Assembly (NCBI GenBank): GCA_015680685.1
Contig: MNCI01004314.1
Coordinates: 64,001-128,000 of the forward strand
Source: Gnetum montanum
Taxonomy: Eukaryota > Streptophyta > Gnetopsida > Gnetales > Gnetaceae
Direction of reading: 5' to 3'
Length of the DNA: 64,000 bases
Shown piece by piece: positions 10,944 through 22,292 of this stretch. Both the position numbers and the translations under genes were made by a program. How positions within the stretch are numbered: the first letter of the stretch is position 1; each line of letters starts with the position of its first letter. Under the pieces are notes generated by a model. The model did not search any database. It saw only the letters and a program-made list of their open reading frames with translations, and was not told the DNA's origin.

Positions 10944-13900
10944 ATGGTAGGTTAGGTGAGAGATGGGAATCCATCATGACCTTTCCATGCCTTTGACATT
11001 AGCAGGGTCACAGGGAAAGCTCACGAGATAGTTAAACCCTGACATGATCGACTGGGGATCGACTACGACAAGCACTGTAGCAGCCTTAGAAGCATACCCA
11101 AATTGTCCTAGGCACCTAGTCCAAGCCCTAGACTTATAGGTAGGGGATGTAACTGAAGACCCTCTTGTCAAGACACCTATGACCACGTCAAAGGGGGAGG
11201 TGAAAACATTGAAACTCAACTCCCTCCTAGACACGTAAATGCACAAAAATATAGCCAAATTTTTGCAACTCAACATCGATGTCCTCGCATGGTCATACAG
11301 TGGCATGCCAGGTCTAGACCCACAGCTGATTCAGCACAACATCATCCTAGACCCCCACGTAAAGATAGTTAAGTAGAAAGCTCGCAAAGTTAAGCCAGAA
11401 ATTGCACTAGCTATGAGAGATGAAATCACTAAGCTATACCAAGCAGGTTTCATTTGCATGGTCGACTATTTAGAGTGGGTGTCCAACATTGTTGTAGTTT
11501 TCAAGAAAACGGGAGTGATACGGATCTACATAGACTTCTAAGACTTGAACAAGGCAATGATCAAAGACAACTTCCCACTCCCAAGCATTGATCAGCTCAT
11601 CGACACCATGGCTGGCCATGCTCTGTTATCCTTCATGGATGGTTTCTTCGGATACAACCAAATCTACATTAACCCAGAGCACCAGTTGTCAACAACCTTC
11701 ATGACCCCATGGGGGATCTTCTACTATACCATGATGCCATTTGGGCTCAAGAATGCTAGAGAAACCTACCAGCGAGCCATGACTTATATTTTCAGTGACT
11801 ACATCCTAGAAACATTAAACGACTATGTAGATGATATAGCGGTTAAGTCCAAGGAGGTAGCTAATCACCCATGCAATTTGGGGGTAGTCTTCAAATATTG
11901 CCAAATGCACGACCTGTGCCTCAATCCTAAGATGTGCGTTTTCGAGGTGAAAATAGGATGCATGTTAGGGTTTGTAGTATCAGAGGCCAGAATATGGATG
12001 GACCTTGACAAAGTCAAAGCCATCGTCAACCTAGTGCCTACCACAAACCTGAAATAGTTACGTGGTTTACAAGGTAGAGTGCAATTCATTTGAAGGTTTA
12101 TAGCTAGGTTGACTGATAAGTTACACCCCATGAAACATCTTCTAAAGAATGGGGTTAACTTCAAGTGGACAACACAGTGTCAACAAGCCTTCGACGACCT
12201 AAAGAAGGAGCTTTTGCACCTCCTAATGATGCACCTGCCACAAAGGGACAAGCCTTTCTTCATATACCTTGCCACCTCTGACACTTCCATATCAGCATTA
12301 CTATGTCAGAAGTGGAATGAAGGTTCTGAGATACCAGTGTACTACCTGAGCCATGCACTAGTAGCATACGAGATGAAATATCATGAAGTGGAGAGGAACT
12401 GCCTAGCCCTAGTCTTCGCACTAAAGAAGTTGCAACATTACCTGTTTTGTAGCACAACCAACATCATTTGCAAAAGCAATATACTTTGGGCTATCACCTA
12501 CAACCTGTATGTAAGTAGCAAGATACCCCGATGGAAAGCAATAATTGCAGAATTTGACCTATGTTATGTAAGTCAATCATTGATGAAGGGTCAAGCCATA
12601 GTGACCCAACTCATGGCCTCGCCAGTCAATGACCAGGCAACCATAGATCCTGAGTTCCTAGATGAATATGTCAGCAATGAAACCATTGTCTCGTCACATT
12701 TTGAAGCCACTTTACACTTCGATGGTGCCTCAACCATGCGAGGAAGTAGTGCTACCTCCATGATCACGTTCCCCTCTAGGGAAGTGCACCCATCCGCTTA
12801 TCATTTCACGTTCCCTTGCACCAACAACGTGGTAGAATATGAGGGGCTACTTAGAGGCCTCTTAACTGTTTGAGCACTGTGCATACAACACCTAGCAATC
12901 TAGGGAGATTTACAACTAGTTGTGAATCAAATCACCAAAGTCTATGCTTGCAAAGCTATGCACCTACAACCCTACTGTGACCTAGCAAAAATCCTACTTA
13001 AGCAATTTGCGATCACTAATGTGCAACACGTGCCATGCAATGAGAACATTGTAGCAGATTCCCTAGCTACCCTCACGTTAAACATCACATCACACTCAAG
13101 TAGAACATGTGGCCTCTGTCAACACTGCGGATGCCCCAGAGTGGTATGCGAACATTAAAGCTTATCTATAGCACGACGAGCCCCTAGGTGGATTGACATC
13201 TGCATAGAGAGATGTAATTCATAAATGTGCTCAGCAATACGTGCTCATGGGAAATGATGCCCTGTGCTGACAATCCTACAACGGGATATTGCTAGCATGC
13301 GTGGGTGATGAGCAAGCACAAAAGGTAGTTAATGAGCTCCATGAAGGGCTGTGTGGTGGACATATAGCTCCCAGGGCTATGGCTGCAAAAATCATATGCC
13401 TAGGATATTATTGGCCCTACATGGAGTGTGATTGCTTGTCAAAAGTCAAGACGTGCTACATGTGCCAGAGATACCCAAATCTCATACACATAGCACCTAC
13501 AGACCTACACCCAATGCAAATCACATGGCCCTTCCAACGATGGGGATTAGACCTCATAGGGCCTATTATGCCTAAGTCCTCTGCAGGGCATAGCTTCATT
13601 ATCACCACCACAGAGTATTTTACCAAGTGGGTGGAAGCTATTCCCCTAAGGAAGATGATGTCTCAGCAAATTTTCCGTTTCATCCTTGATAACATCATAA
13701 CTAGGTTTGGGCTTCCAATGACTATTATGACTGAAAATGGGCCATAATTCAGTAGTACGGAAACCCGAACCTTCTGTAGCAACCTAGGCATTAAATAATC
13801 ATTTTCTTCCCCTTATTATCTGTAGGTGAACGGGCAGGTGGAAGCTACAAAAAAGTCCATCATCAACTTGCTAAAGTAGATGCTTAACAACAGCAAGAGG

Positions 13901-14383
13901 AGATGGCACGAGAAAATCCTCTACATCCCCTAGGCCTATCGAACGACTTGCAGAACTATGACAAGTAAGACCCCTTAAAATCTTGTTTACAGATCTGAAG
14001 CTATATTGCCTCTTGAGTTGTAGGTACCCTCACTTTGGATGATCCTGTCCGACATTGCGATCGAAGCCTAGAACAACAAATTATGAACCATCGACCTTGA
14101 CTCAGTGGAGGAGGAACACGTGTAGATGCTGAGACGAATTGAACACTGCCAGAGCAAACAGTAGTAGAAGCATCGTGTAAACCCGCATTGACAACCAGTG
14201 CAGAAGGGAGACCTTTTTCTCAAGGCTATTCCTAAGCATGTGAGCAAATTCTCAACCAACTGGGAAGGTCCTTACATGGTCACTAAAGCCTTCAAAAATG
14301 GAGCCTTCAAACTGGTGGACATGGACGGCAATGAGTTCGCCAACCTGGTGAACCACATGTACCTCAAGCTATACTACATTTGA
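10944..14383 (+). pseudogene. Decayed Tat-lineage pol, copy B (RT-RNH-aRNH-INT)
   Basis: Same domain order as copies A and C. Pre-RT segment to about 11400; RT about 11440-12060 with YVDD at 11824-11835; first RNase H about 12160-12640; second, archaeal-type RNase H about 12712-13090 with all four acidic positions (FDGAS, VEYEGL, GDLQ, ADSLA); integrase zinc finger about 13330-13480; core with GLDLIGP at about 13546. The second catalytic motif reads TENGP instead of TDNGP (Asp to Glu), and the third is in GQVEA. The product ends LKLYYI at 14383. About twenty in-frame stops are present, mostly TAG where A or C have CAA, CAG or TGG. Not functional. Confidence 0.9.
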
Positions 14384-14395
14384 AACACAACGGTA

Positions 14396-14620
14396 ACAAC
14401 AAGAAGCATCCACCACGATGTTAAACTAGTGGCAACCGTCCGCTACAACGTAAAATTGGCACTGTTAGTCCACTATGACTATAAACTGGTGTTGCACATA
14501 TGCTACGACAATAAACTGGCATGTACGATCTACTGGGACCTTAAACCAGCACAGTGGTCCGTTGGGAGCCTAAACCAGCACACAGTCTACCAAGACCTTA
14601 AACTAGATTCACATCACATC
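14396..14620 (+). repeat. 3'UTR minisatellite of copy B
   Basis: About seven units of the type GTCCGCTACAACGTAAAATT followed by GGCA, starting just after the pol stop. Homologous to 3490-3860 and 50524-51030. Confidence 0.85.
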
Positions 14621-15538
14621 CCCAGCATGCACCAGCACCAAATACACACCGAACGAGTGGGCGCGATGCTAACATATGGGTGGGATGTCATAGATCTAGA
14701 ACGTCATTCATGATACACTGAGAACACGATCAAGAACATATGTGGCACCGCCACCCTTGGCATTATGCTAACTCTCCGAAGATGTCATATGATGTCACAC
14801 TAACCCTCCAAACCTACCATCACCTTGACGATAGTTCTTGGGTTAGCTCCCGCATCTGGAGTTCTGGTAGTATTGTGGCCTAGCCATAATATTGTTGCTC
14901 CAGCTCCTTGCCAATGCCTAAGCTTGCACGAAATTAGCTATGTGGCAACTAATCTCATAGCTAAACCAGGAATGCAAACCCTTGGCAGGGATTCCAAAGC
15001 ATCTGCACCTGCAACAGCTCCTAGCGCCGTCGAGGCCAGCTCCTCTATGTTGGCACTACCAAGGCTATTGTTGGCCTTCCTACTTTGGGCATCTCACACC
15101 AGTGACAGTGCCCAAGAGTAACAACAATGCCAACAGCTAGCAAGACCTTTTCCTTGCAAACACACCTCGCTATAGCAGCAAATGCTATAGCGTCGCGAAG
15201 CGAGTGCCTCGACTAACATGGCCATTTGAGAGTGCAAACTCTAGCACATGTGTAACACAATTTGTTGGATGGAAGGTGTCTGTAGGTAGTTCAAAACCTT
15301 TCACAGATGTAACACAACTCATCCTACAAAGGGGGCACCTACCTATAGGAGGTTGAAGAACAGTGCTAGCGAAAGATGAAAATGTAAATGAGCCCCTCAG
15401 AGCACTCCGATGAGAGACTCTACTAAACATCATCTTTTCTCTCTTCCTTGACCTCTGTAAAACCAATGCAACACTCTCAAGTGCAGCCAAGCGACATCTC
15501 AACACTCACCGAGTGACAACCTTAGCTTTTTTCTTGCT
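14621..15538 (+). other. 3'UTR of copy B, no gene seen
   Basis: Non-coding stretch up to the polypurine tract. An open frame at 14825-15121 and one on the minus strand at 15185-15505 show no recognisable domain and no counterpart in C, so I do not call them. Confidence 0.6.
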
Positions 15539-15616
15539 GTGGTGTTTTGTATTCTTTGCCGACATCCATTAAGCTTGTTCTTCAAACTTCAACAAAGAGG
15601 GGCCAATAAAACACCC
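15539..15616 (+). promoter_or_regulatory. Polypurine tract inside an inverted repeat, copy B
   Basis: GTGGTGTTTTGTATTCTTTG at the left and CAACAAAGAGGGGCCAA then TAAAACACCC at the right repeat the A/C/F arrangement. The LTR start has TA instead of TG, consistent with a G-to-A change. The inner stem is weaker than in A. Confidence 0.65.
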
Positions 15617-16207
15617 TAAAAAATGCAGGGTCATCCTTACTTCACCAGGCTCTTGCAGTCCATGTAGTAGTATGGCAATTCATCAGGAGGAGAATGTTTT
15701 GAGTTCAGGCTGGCCAATTTAGAAAATTTTATACTTTGAGCATGGACAGGTTCTGTGTCATTCTGCCTGTCCACCAAAGTAGCTTGACTAGCCGATAGCC
15801 TACTCAGAAATGGTGTGCAAAATTGGTAGTAGCACTCTGGATGTGCAAGAAATAGTTAGGTAAGTTTTCTAGGTCACAAAGTCTGCTATGTTACGCCTCG
15901 TAGTGTGCAAAACCTCAAAAGACAATGGCAAAAAAAAGTGCTACGCTACGTAGTGTAGCATGGCAACGGCTTCACCACCATTCCCCTTGCCCAATTTCAA
16001 GTTCTACAATGATGTCCCTTTTCGTCAGGAAGTGACGGACCATGTCTACTGCTATGCTACGCTGAGCTACATGGCGCAGCGAGGCGTAGAAATCCTGCAG
16101 AAGGGATAGAAGGTAGCTCGAAGGGCAGAATCAGTGAAGTTCGCAAGACTTGCATCTCAAAAGACAAAGTTTGCAAATCGGAAAATCTTTCGTGACTAAG
16201 CCTAGTT

Positions 16208-16262
16208 GTTATGCTATGCTATGCTATGTAGCGTAGCATAGCGTAGCATAGCGTAGCAAGCA
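16208..16262 (+). repeat. Imperfect palindrome of GCTATG/CGTAGC units in LTR
   Basis: A run of TATGCTATGCTATG is followed by TAGCGTAGCATAGCG repeats. The two halves are complementary with G-T style mismatches, making a potential hairpin of about 50 bp. The same unit recurs at about 15890-16090 and 16290-16320. Confidence 0.8.
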
Positions 16263-16533
16263 ACAGACGTGTATCAGAATGCACGATAAAATGCTATGCT
16301 ATGCCAAGCATGTTACGCTGCAAAGCACAACAAGGCATGTGGGTGGTTGTGCAACATCTATGCACTTCACCTAATCTGACCGTTGGTGCACATCTCCAGA
16401 TAATGACGATGAAATTACAACATGGTAGGCTCACAGTTATTGCACGACAGGTTCTCATTACAATGGTCTTGTAGGTGCAACGGTCATACATGATGTGAGT
16501 GATACTGGCAAGTCAATGTGTGCCCTCTAGTCC

Positions 16534-16541
16534 TATAAATA
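16534..16541 (+). promoter_or_regulatory. Probable LTR TATA box
   Basis: TATAAATA in a CCTATAAATACC context, the same context as in the D LTR and close to C and F. Confidence 0.55.
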
Positions 16542-17228
16542 CCTTAGTAAACAGCATTCAAAAGAGGGCGGTCCACATTTTTTAAAAAAAGAACATTACT
16601 TTTTGAATTCTGAGAACTTCTCTCCTCTCTGGCATTGTAACATTAAGCATTGTGACCTCTTTGTTTGACATTGTAAACAGTTAGCATTTTGAGCTAACAC
16701 TCTGTTCCACCCTCCTTCTACCACCTTGGTATAATTCCCACATTATCAACATCTAAGTCTACGCCCAAGTGTAGTCTATTTTTCTCTACACGTCTTGGTT
16801 ACTCTCAGGATCTCTGCACTTCATCATGCTGTGCAACCGACTATATCCATTTTAACAGAGCAAGTCTGTAGCTTCGGAGTGGTGCATGTTTCTACCTATA
16901 CTTTACTTTATTTCTTGCCTACTATCCTATTTGCACTATTTTTCTATTTTCTATTTTATTCACTTTCAAGCATTATTTCCCATTGTTGTTGCATTTTCTG
17001 CTTTATTTACTTTCAAGCATTATTTCGCATTTCCATTCCATCTCAAAGGTACACATTGCAAAAGGCTATATTGATGCTGACGTAAGTCACTATTTAATTT
17101 GCTAGACCATTCAGGGTGCCCTGTATCCACACACACTCAACACGACCCTCCTGTGGGTATGGGGTCAAAACTATCGTGCCCGCCGACCCCTTGGCATTTT
17201 CCAGCCACCGACGTTCTCGGTCGCTACA

Positions 17229-18215
17229 GTAGTGTTAAGTGCTCTTATGTTATTATGCTAGAGTTTCTTGAGTTTGGTAATCTTTCTATGCTAACGTGAT
17301 TGCTACACTCTTTGTGTCGTGGCAGCCTCTCAGCTTAAATGGGACGCGACACGGCCTACGAAAGTTGGTGCCATACCTATGTTCCCACCTGAGGTGATCG
17401 AGGCATCTTGTAGTGCATATGATGAGACTTGCAAATGAATTTTGCACTCAACATGTTCCTTGTGGGAGTATAAGCACATCAACGAGGACCTGTGGAAACG
17501 GGTCCAAAGAGCTGAATAGAGAGAGGCCAACCTGTTCATCGAGGTTTAGGATCTCAAGTCGAAGAATGAGTTCCTCATAGCCCACAATACTAATAACAAG
17601 GACTGGCACATGGCTGTAATAGACTACGTCAGGTTTTAGATTGTTGCGCATCAGAACGTCGAAGCTACCCATGAGACAATCGAACAGCAGATGCAAATAG
17701 ACTCGCTAGCCTAGAAGTGTCAATATTTAAAAGACATCAACGCCAAGATCTACGAATGGGGGCAATCCTAGAGAAACCACAAGCACATGTATAAGCTAGA
17801 AAATGCCACCCATTTTAGACTGTACAAGGACGTTGCAGTGGAGGCATTTATGTATGAAGCATTTATAACTGCCATTGATGCTTCTGAGGCCTATGCCAAG
17901 TTCAAAGAGCAAGTAAAGGTTACGGAATCTCCTGACCTAAAAGTGGATGTTCCTATAGTAGAGACCACAGTTATCTCCTTTTTCCTGGGACCACCAAGGT
18001 GGACAACCACTGAAAGCGAGAGAGCTACTGTTGCAGATGTTGAACCAAGAAACAAGCGTTGGATGGACATTATGGTAGAGGAGGTCTAGCGTCGCCTCAG
18101 GCTCAGCTTAGACCAGATACCTTTTGAGATGGACGTAGGCCATTCTCAGGTTACTCGCTTTACTGCATTGATGTTTATGCTCTATTGTAGTTTGCGTTTG
18201 CTACCCTAACTAACC
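17229..18215 (+). pseudogene. Opposite-strand spacer gene of copy E (intron 6 tail, exon 7)
   Basis: Fragment of the antisense spacer gene described at 42500-46624. 17229-17325 is the 3' part of an intron ending in GTCGTGGCAG, exon 7 runs from 17326 to about 18149, and the next intron begins with GTTACT. The exon is collinear with D 21113-21914 and aligns with C exon 7. Readable blocks include a coiled-coil-like stretch and FFLGPPRWTTTE (FFLDPPRWTNVE in C). In-frame TAG stops occur, for example in the LA*K position that is a stop in all three copies. Copy B's LTR ends exactly within the intron, so the 5' part of the gene is cut off here. Relative to copy E (minus strand) the gene is antisense. 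Confidence 0.75.
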
Positions 18216-18347
18216 NNNNNNNNNNNNNNNNNNNNNNNNNNNNNNNNNNNNNNNNNNNNNNNNNNNNNNNNNNNNNNNNNNNNNNNNNNNNNNNNNNNNN
18301 NNNNNNNNNNNNNNNNNNNNNNNNNNNNNNNNNNNNNNNNNNNNNNN
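18216..18347. other. Assembly gap (132 N)
   Basis: Run of N. Reading frames across it are meaningless. Confidence 0.99.
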
Positions 18348-18418
18348 AAAACTAGCAATAACCCGAAATGGCTTAAAACTAGCAATGGCCTGAAATAGCC
18401 TAAAACTAGCACGTAAAA
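18348..18418 (+). repeat. Spacer minisatellite of copy E (in inverted contig)
   Basis: Two to three units of AATGGCCTAAAACTAGCA type. They are on the opposite strand to E's protease only because the contig is inverted. Confidence 0.75.
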
Positions 18419-18543
18419 GCATGAAAAATTTACACAATACATAGGTTTACACAAAATCAATTTCTTTTCTGAAATTATTTCCTTTATTCAAAATATTTTT
18501 CCTGTTGACAATGTTTGCAAAAATTTTACAAAATCCCATGCTG

Positions 18544-18678
18544 TCATGGGTTGTTTCTATTTGCATCATCTTCACCTTTCACCTCTGCATCATTTCTTAT
18601 TGCATCACCTTTCCCCATGTTGTCCTCTACAGCTTCTTCATTTCCTCCCTCCATGGGCCCTGCACCCTCTTCTGGAGC
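18544..18678 (-). pseudogene. Exon 8 of the copy E spacer gene (in inverted contig)
   Basis: Reads on the minus strand after a TGTGATGCAG acceptor and ends in TGA at 18546-18544. It aligns with D exon 8 (22003-22122): both encode a short acidic, Asn/Asp-rich C-terminal tail ending near NNP/DNP. Its apparent strand is a consequence of the misplaced contig; in the true order it would follow exon 7 at 18149. Confidence 0.65.
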
Positions 18679-18806
18679 CTGCATCACAGGAGTGAAGTGG
18701 TTAGTTAGGGTAGCAAACGCAAACTACAATAGAGCATAAACATCAATGCAGTAAAGCGAGTAACCTGAGAATGGCCTACGTCCATCTCAAAAGGTATCNG
18801 GAGTTG

Positions 18807-20319
18807 TTATGTTGTGCATAGCTGCCTCTTGATCCATCATGGGTTGACTGGAATGTAAGGCCAAGGTGTTTTGCCAGGGCCCTCGTCCACATTATTGTCC
18901 CTCGCTTGGAAGGGCAACTCAACCCATGTGCTTTCGTTGTAGAGACCGGCTTGCTGAGCTGACTCTCCTGCTGGATGTTTAGTGTGTGTGTGAGTAGGTG
19001 CTACATTCTCAAAGGTTATGACCTCCAAGCCTTGCTACATGTCTACATTACTGATGGCATGTGCTGCTACTTCTTCACCATGGATCACCACCTCCCTGCC
19101 TGCGTATGGTAGGTGGATTTCCTGATGTATGGGTGAGGAGATAGTCCTAAGTTGTGCTAACCATGATCTCCCCAAGATTAGGTTAATCCCGGGCATTTCT
19201 TCAACCACTATGAACATTGCATTTGTGGGGAATTGGTCCCCTACTATGAAGTCCATGTGAACTTTGCCTTTCACCAGGATTCATGCCCCGTTGAATGACA
19301 TTAGACATGACGTCGTTGTGGGCTTGATTTGGTTGACCAAGCTGAGCTTGTCCACAATGGGGAAAGGGATGACATTTATGGTAGCCCCATCATCAACATG
19401 TACCCTTCAGATCCGGTCTTGGCTGACCTAAATTGTGATGAAGAGGGGTGCCATGATCACCTGACCCTTTTTAGGATCTTTCCTAATGGCATCGTCGCTA
19501 AAAGTCAATTGAGATGGCTCAGGCTCTGTGGGTGCAGGGGGAAGCATGTCTTCATTGATAGAAATCACTATCAACATGCAGATTAGAGCCTCGCAGTCTA
19601 ATACAGATGTCATGATTAGGTCGTACAAGCTCAGTGTAGTGTTTTTTTGTTTTAGAGCTTGTTCAACCTGGGTGAAGGCATCCAAAAGGTCTTGGTCACC
19701 CCCTGTTTAACATTTTCCTCCTCTTTGATTCGTCCTAGGAGACAAATTTCCCGAGGGGTGACTTCAAGTTTAGGTTCAGACCCTTTTTGGCAGGGCAGTG
19801 TGGACCGTGTGGCTATGGGAACATTCGTCTTTGGTAACAAGGGCATAGATGCAGGGGGTGGAGACATAGGCCTAAAAGTACCAGGGGTAGTACCCCATCT
19901 CGATGTCTCACTTGCAAAGCACACCTCCCATTTTTTAGGATGAGAAGGTTTTTTAGCTATTTTATGCAAGGCAGGGGCTGTCAATTTGGTCGACCCCCTA
20001 ATGATGAAGGGTGCTAACGACATTAGCGGGCAAAGTGGCACGGTTTCGCCAACAGGTGCAAGCTTTGATTAGCCGCTCATGGTGTTGGTGCACTACGCTA
20101 AGGCACACGGACCATGAATGGCTACTAGGATGGCCTAGGATCACTATCAATGCCGATGGTGTTGATGATGTAACCAACATTGTTGGCATTGAGGGGATCC
20201 ATGTAGACATGCATAGATTGGTTTTTAGGGCATACTAGGTTGCTTTCATCCAACACCAGCTTTCCCTGGTCGATCAACCTTTGGATGTCATCCTGCAACA
20301 CCAGACAATAATCCGTGTT
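18807..20319 (-). pseudogene. gag C-terminus and protease, copy E (truncated)
   Basis: Minus-strand remnant of gag-pro. It begins within the knuckle region (NTDYCLVLQDDIQRLIDQG block; here the Cys is kept that is Tyr in B, C and D) and continues through the linker to a protease of about 120 residues (about 19390-19035) with the DDGAT active-site variant and NLILGRSWLAQLR. It ends after a PWPYIPVNP motif at a TAA (18809-18807). Homology to copy D stops abruptly at 20319, so most of gag is missing. Several stops are present. The neighbouring spacer and opposite-strand gene lie at lower coordinates, as expected for a minus-strand element. Confidence 0.8.
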
Positions 20320-20378
20320 GTCGATCAACCTCTTGTAAACACTTTTGTTTAATACCTACCTTCTTATTGTCTGCCACA

Positions 20379-20408
20379 CTACGCTACGCTAGGCATAGCG
20401 TAGCGTAG
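20379..20408. repeat. Perfect hairpin, 13-bp arms
   Basis: CTACGCTACGCTA and its exact reverse complement are separated by the loop GGCA. The unit is the same CTACG/CGTAG motif found in the LTRs of B and D. It lies at the junction between the truncated E gag and the D spacer gene, in about 140 bp (20320-20462) with no coding signal. Confidence 0.85.
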
Positions 20409-20462
20409 CACCTACTTTAGGCTAACTTGTTTTGGACTAATGCAAACATTTTTATTAACTAG

Positions 20463-22122
20463 TAGAGGAAGAAGAAGAAGAAGAAGAAGAAGAAGGTGAT
20501 GAAGAGGTGTTGACCCCTAAGATGGGGGTAACTAATAAAGACGCGGAGGCCCTAGTCTCGGAAGAAAAGGCCCCGATCAAGAAGGGAAGAACCCCTATTG
20601 CTATGGCAGGGGTTCTTGTTATTAGGGAGAATCCTCCTACTAACAAAGAGGAGTCTCCCTTGAATAAAAAAGACGCTGGTCTCCTAAAAGAAAAGGCACC
20701 AGCGCATAAACAAGAGGCTCGTAAAGACTTGGCAAGGACCTCAGCCAAGGCTATCATCATCATCTTGCATCAACAAGAAGGGAGATAGCAATCAGATGTT
20801 GGTGAGTTCGGTAATGTGTTTGCCTTGTCTTAGTCCATTTTGGCCATTGCTGGTACATTTAGTTATGTAATAGGCACCACTGTTGATGCTATAGGACCTC
20901 CTCCGACTTGTGCAGAATCATGGGCTGAGATCCCTGATAAGTTTGCATACATGTAAGGAATCATTGACAACATGATCAACCGCCTTCAACAGGTGGACCT
21001 TGACATGGGTAAGTAGTGGTGTCAGGTGCTCTCATGTTGCTATGTTAGAGTTTCTTGAGTTTGCTAATCTTACTATGCTAATGCAATTGCGATGCTTTTT
21101 GCATCATGGTAGCCTCTTGGCTTAAATGGAACATGACACGTCCTTTGAAAGTCAGTGTCGTGCCTACATTCCCACTAGAAGTGACTAAGGTATCTTGTCA
21201 CATGTACGACGAGGCTTGCAAATACGCTTTGCACTCAGCACACTCCTTGTGGGAGTATAAGCATGTCAACAAGGACCTATGGAAATGGGTCCAAAAAGCT
21301 AAGAAAAGGGAGGCTGACCTGAGTGCCAAGGTGGAGGATCTCAAGTTGAGGAATGAGTTCCTCATAGCTCGTAACACTAATAATGAGGATTGGTGCACGA
21401 CTGTGATAGATTACGCCAGGTTTTGGATAGTCGCATGTCAGAATGTTAAAGCCACCCACAAAATAATAGACTAGCGGATGCAAATGGACTTGCTAGCCTA
21501 GAAATATCAAGATTTGAAAGATTTTAGCACCAAGGTTTAGGAATGGGGGCAGTCCCAGAAAAACCACAAACACATGTATAAACTAGAAAATGCCACCCAT
21601 CGTAAATTGTATAGGGACGCTACTGTGGAGGCGTTTATGTATAAAGCATTCGTAAATGCCATTGATGCTTATGAGGCCTATGCCAAGTTCAAAGAGTAGG
21701 TAAAGGTTATGAAATCTCCTAACCTAAAAGTGGACCTTCCCATAGGAGAGACCGCAACCATCTCCTTTTCTTTGGAACCACCGAGGTAGACAACCACTGA
21801 AAGAGAGAGAGCTACTGTGGACGCTGAACCAAGCAATAGGCGTTCGGTGGACATCACAGCAGAGGAGGTCTGGTAGACCAGACACCCTTCGTGATAGATG
21901 CAAGCCCTTCTCAGGTTAGTCGCTTCCTAATGTATTAATGCTTATGCTTTGTTGTAGCTTATGTGCATTGCTTTAGCTGACTACTTCATTCCTATGATGC
22001 AGGCTCCATATGAGGGCACAAGGCCTGCAGAGGGAAGGAATGAAGAAACAGTAGAGGACAATGTAGTGGAAGGTGATGCAAAAGGAAATAGCAAAGATGA
22101 TGCAAATAGAGACAACCCTTGA
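20463..22122 (+). pseudogene. Opposite-strand spacer gene of copy D, exons 5-8
   Basis: Same gene as 42500-46624. Exon 5 (20463-20801) follows an ATTAACTAG acceptor, begins with a run of GAA codons (poly-Glu) and ends at GTGAGT. Exon 6 (20874-21008) ends at GTAAGT. Exon 7 (21113-21914) follows TCATGGTAG and encodes a charged, coiled-coil-like segment. Exon 8 (22003-22122) follows CTATGATGCAG and ends in TGA. Exons 5-7 join in phase 1, the same as in copy C. D keeps Trp at three exon 7 positions where C has TAG or TGA, which shows the ancestral residues. D itself has stops (for example TAG in LLA*K) and a frameshift near the end of exon 7. Exons 1-4 are deleted. Confidence 0.75.
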
Positions 22123-22292
22123 CAACATGGGATTTTTTTTTGAACTTTTGAATTTTTGTAACGAATTTTATAAACATTGTCTAAAAGGAAAAAGTTTTGA
22201 ATAAAGAAGAGAATTTTGGAAAAGAAACTAATTCTATGTTAACTTGTGCATTATCTATGTGCTACGTTTCATGTAAAATGTTCATGATTTCA

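Larger units (their letters stand above)
4832..17228 (+). mobile_element. Copy B, Tat-type Ty3/gypsy element (decayed)
   Basis: Layout: LTR 4832-6129, leader 6130-6545, gag-pro 6546-10387, short spacer with repeats, pol 10944-14383, 3'UTR repeats, PPT, LTR 15607-17228. The 5 bp before the left LTR belong to copy A's PPT (GCTAA) and do not match the 5 bp after the right LTR (GTAGT). B is therefore not a simple independent insertion but the right member of a tandem A-B array. To its right the sequence resumes inside an intron of the opposite-strand gene of copy E. B lacks that gene in its own spacer. Confidence 0.8.
15607..17228 (+). mobile_element. 3' LTR of copy B
   Basis: Begins TAAAACACCC (mutated TG) after the PPT and ends TCGCTACA at 17228. 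The end is fixed by alignment to the C and D LTR ends: shared GTAAGTC...AGACCATTCAGGG and TTTTCCAGCC segments precede the terminus. About 1.62 kb. TATAAATA at 16534-16541. U3 carries GCTATGCTACG-type repeats in both orientations. Confidence 0.8.
18116..18798. other. Assembly error: inverted contig between gaps
   Basis: Bases 18116-18215 and 18699-18798 are perfect reverse complements over exactly 100 bp. One copy abuts the run of N (18216-18347), the other abuts the single N at 18799. Flipping 18348-18798 restores the order seen in D (protease, minisatellite, exon 8, intron, exon 7). This is best read as a contig placed in the wrong orientation with an unmerged overlap. Confidence 0.85.

Noticed and set aside
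18206-18460. Minus-strand frames across the N run
   Set aside because: Artefact of unknown bases being translated as X.
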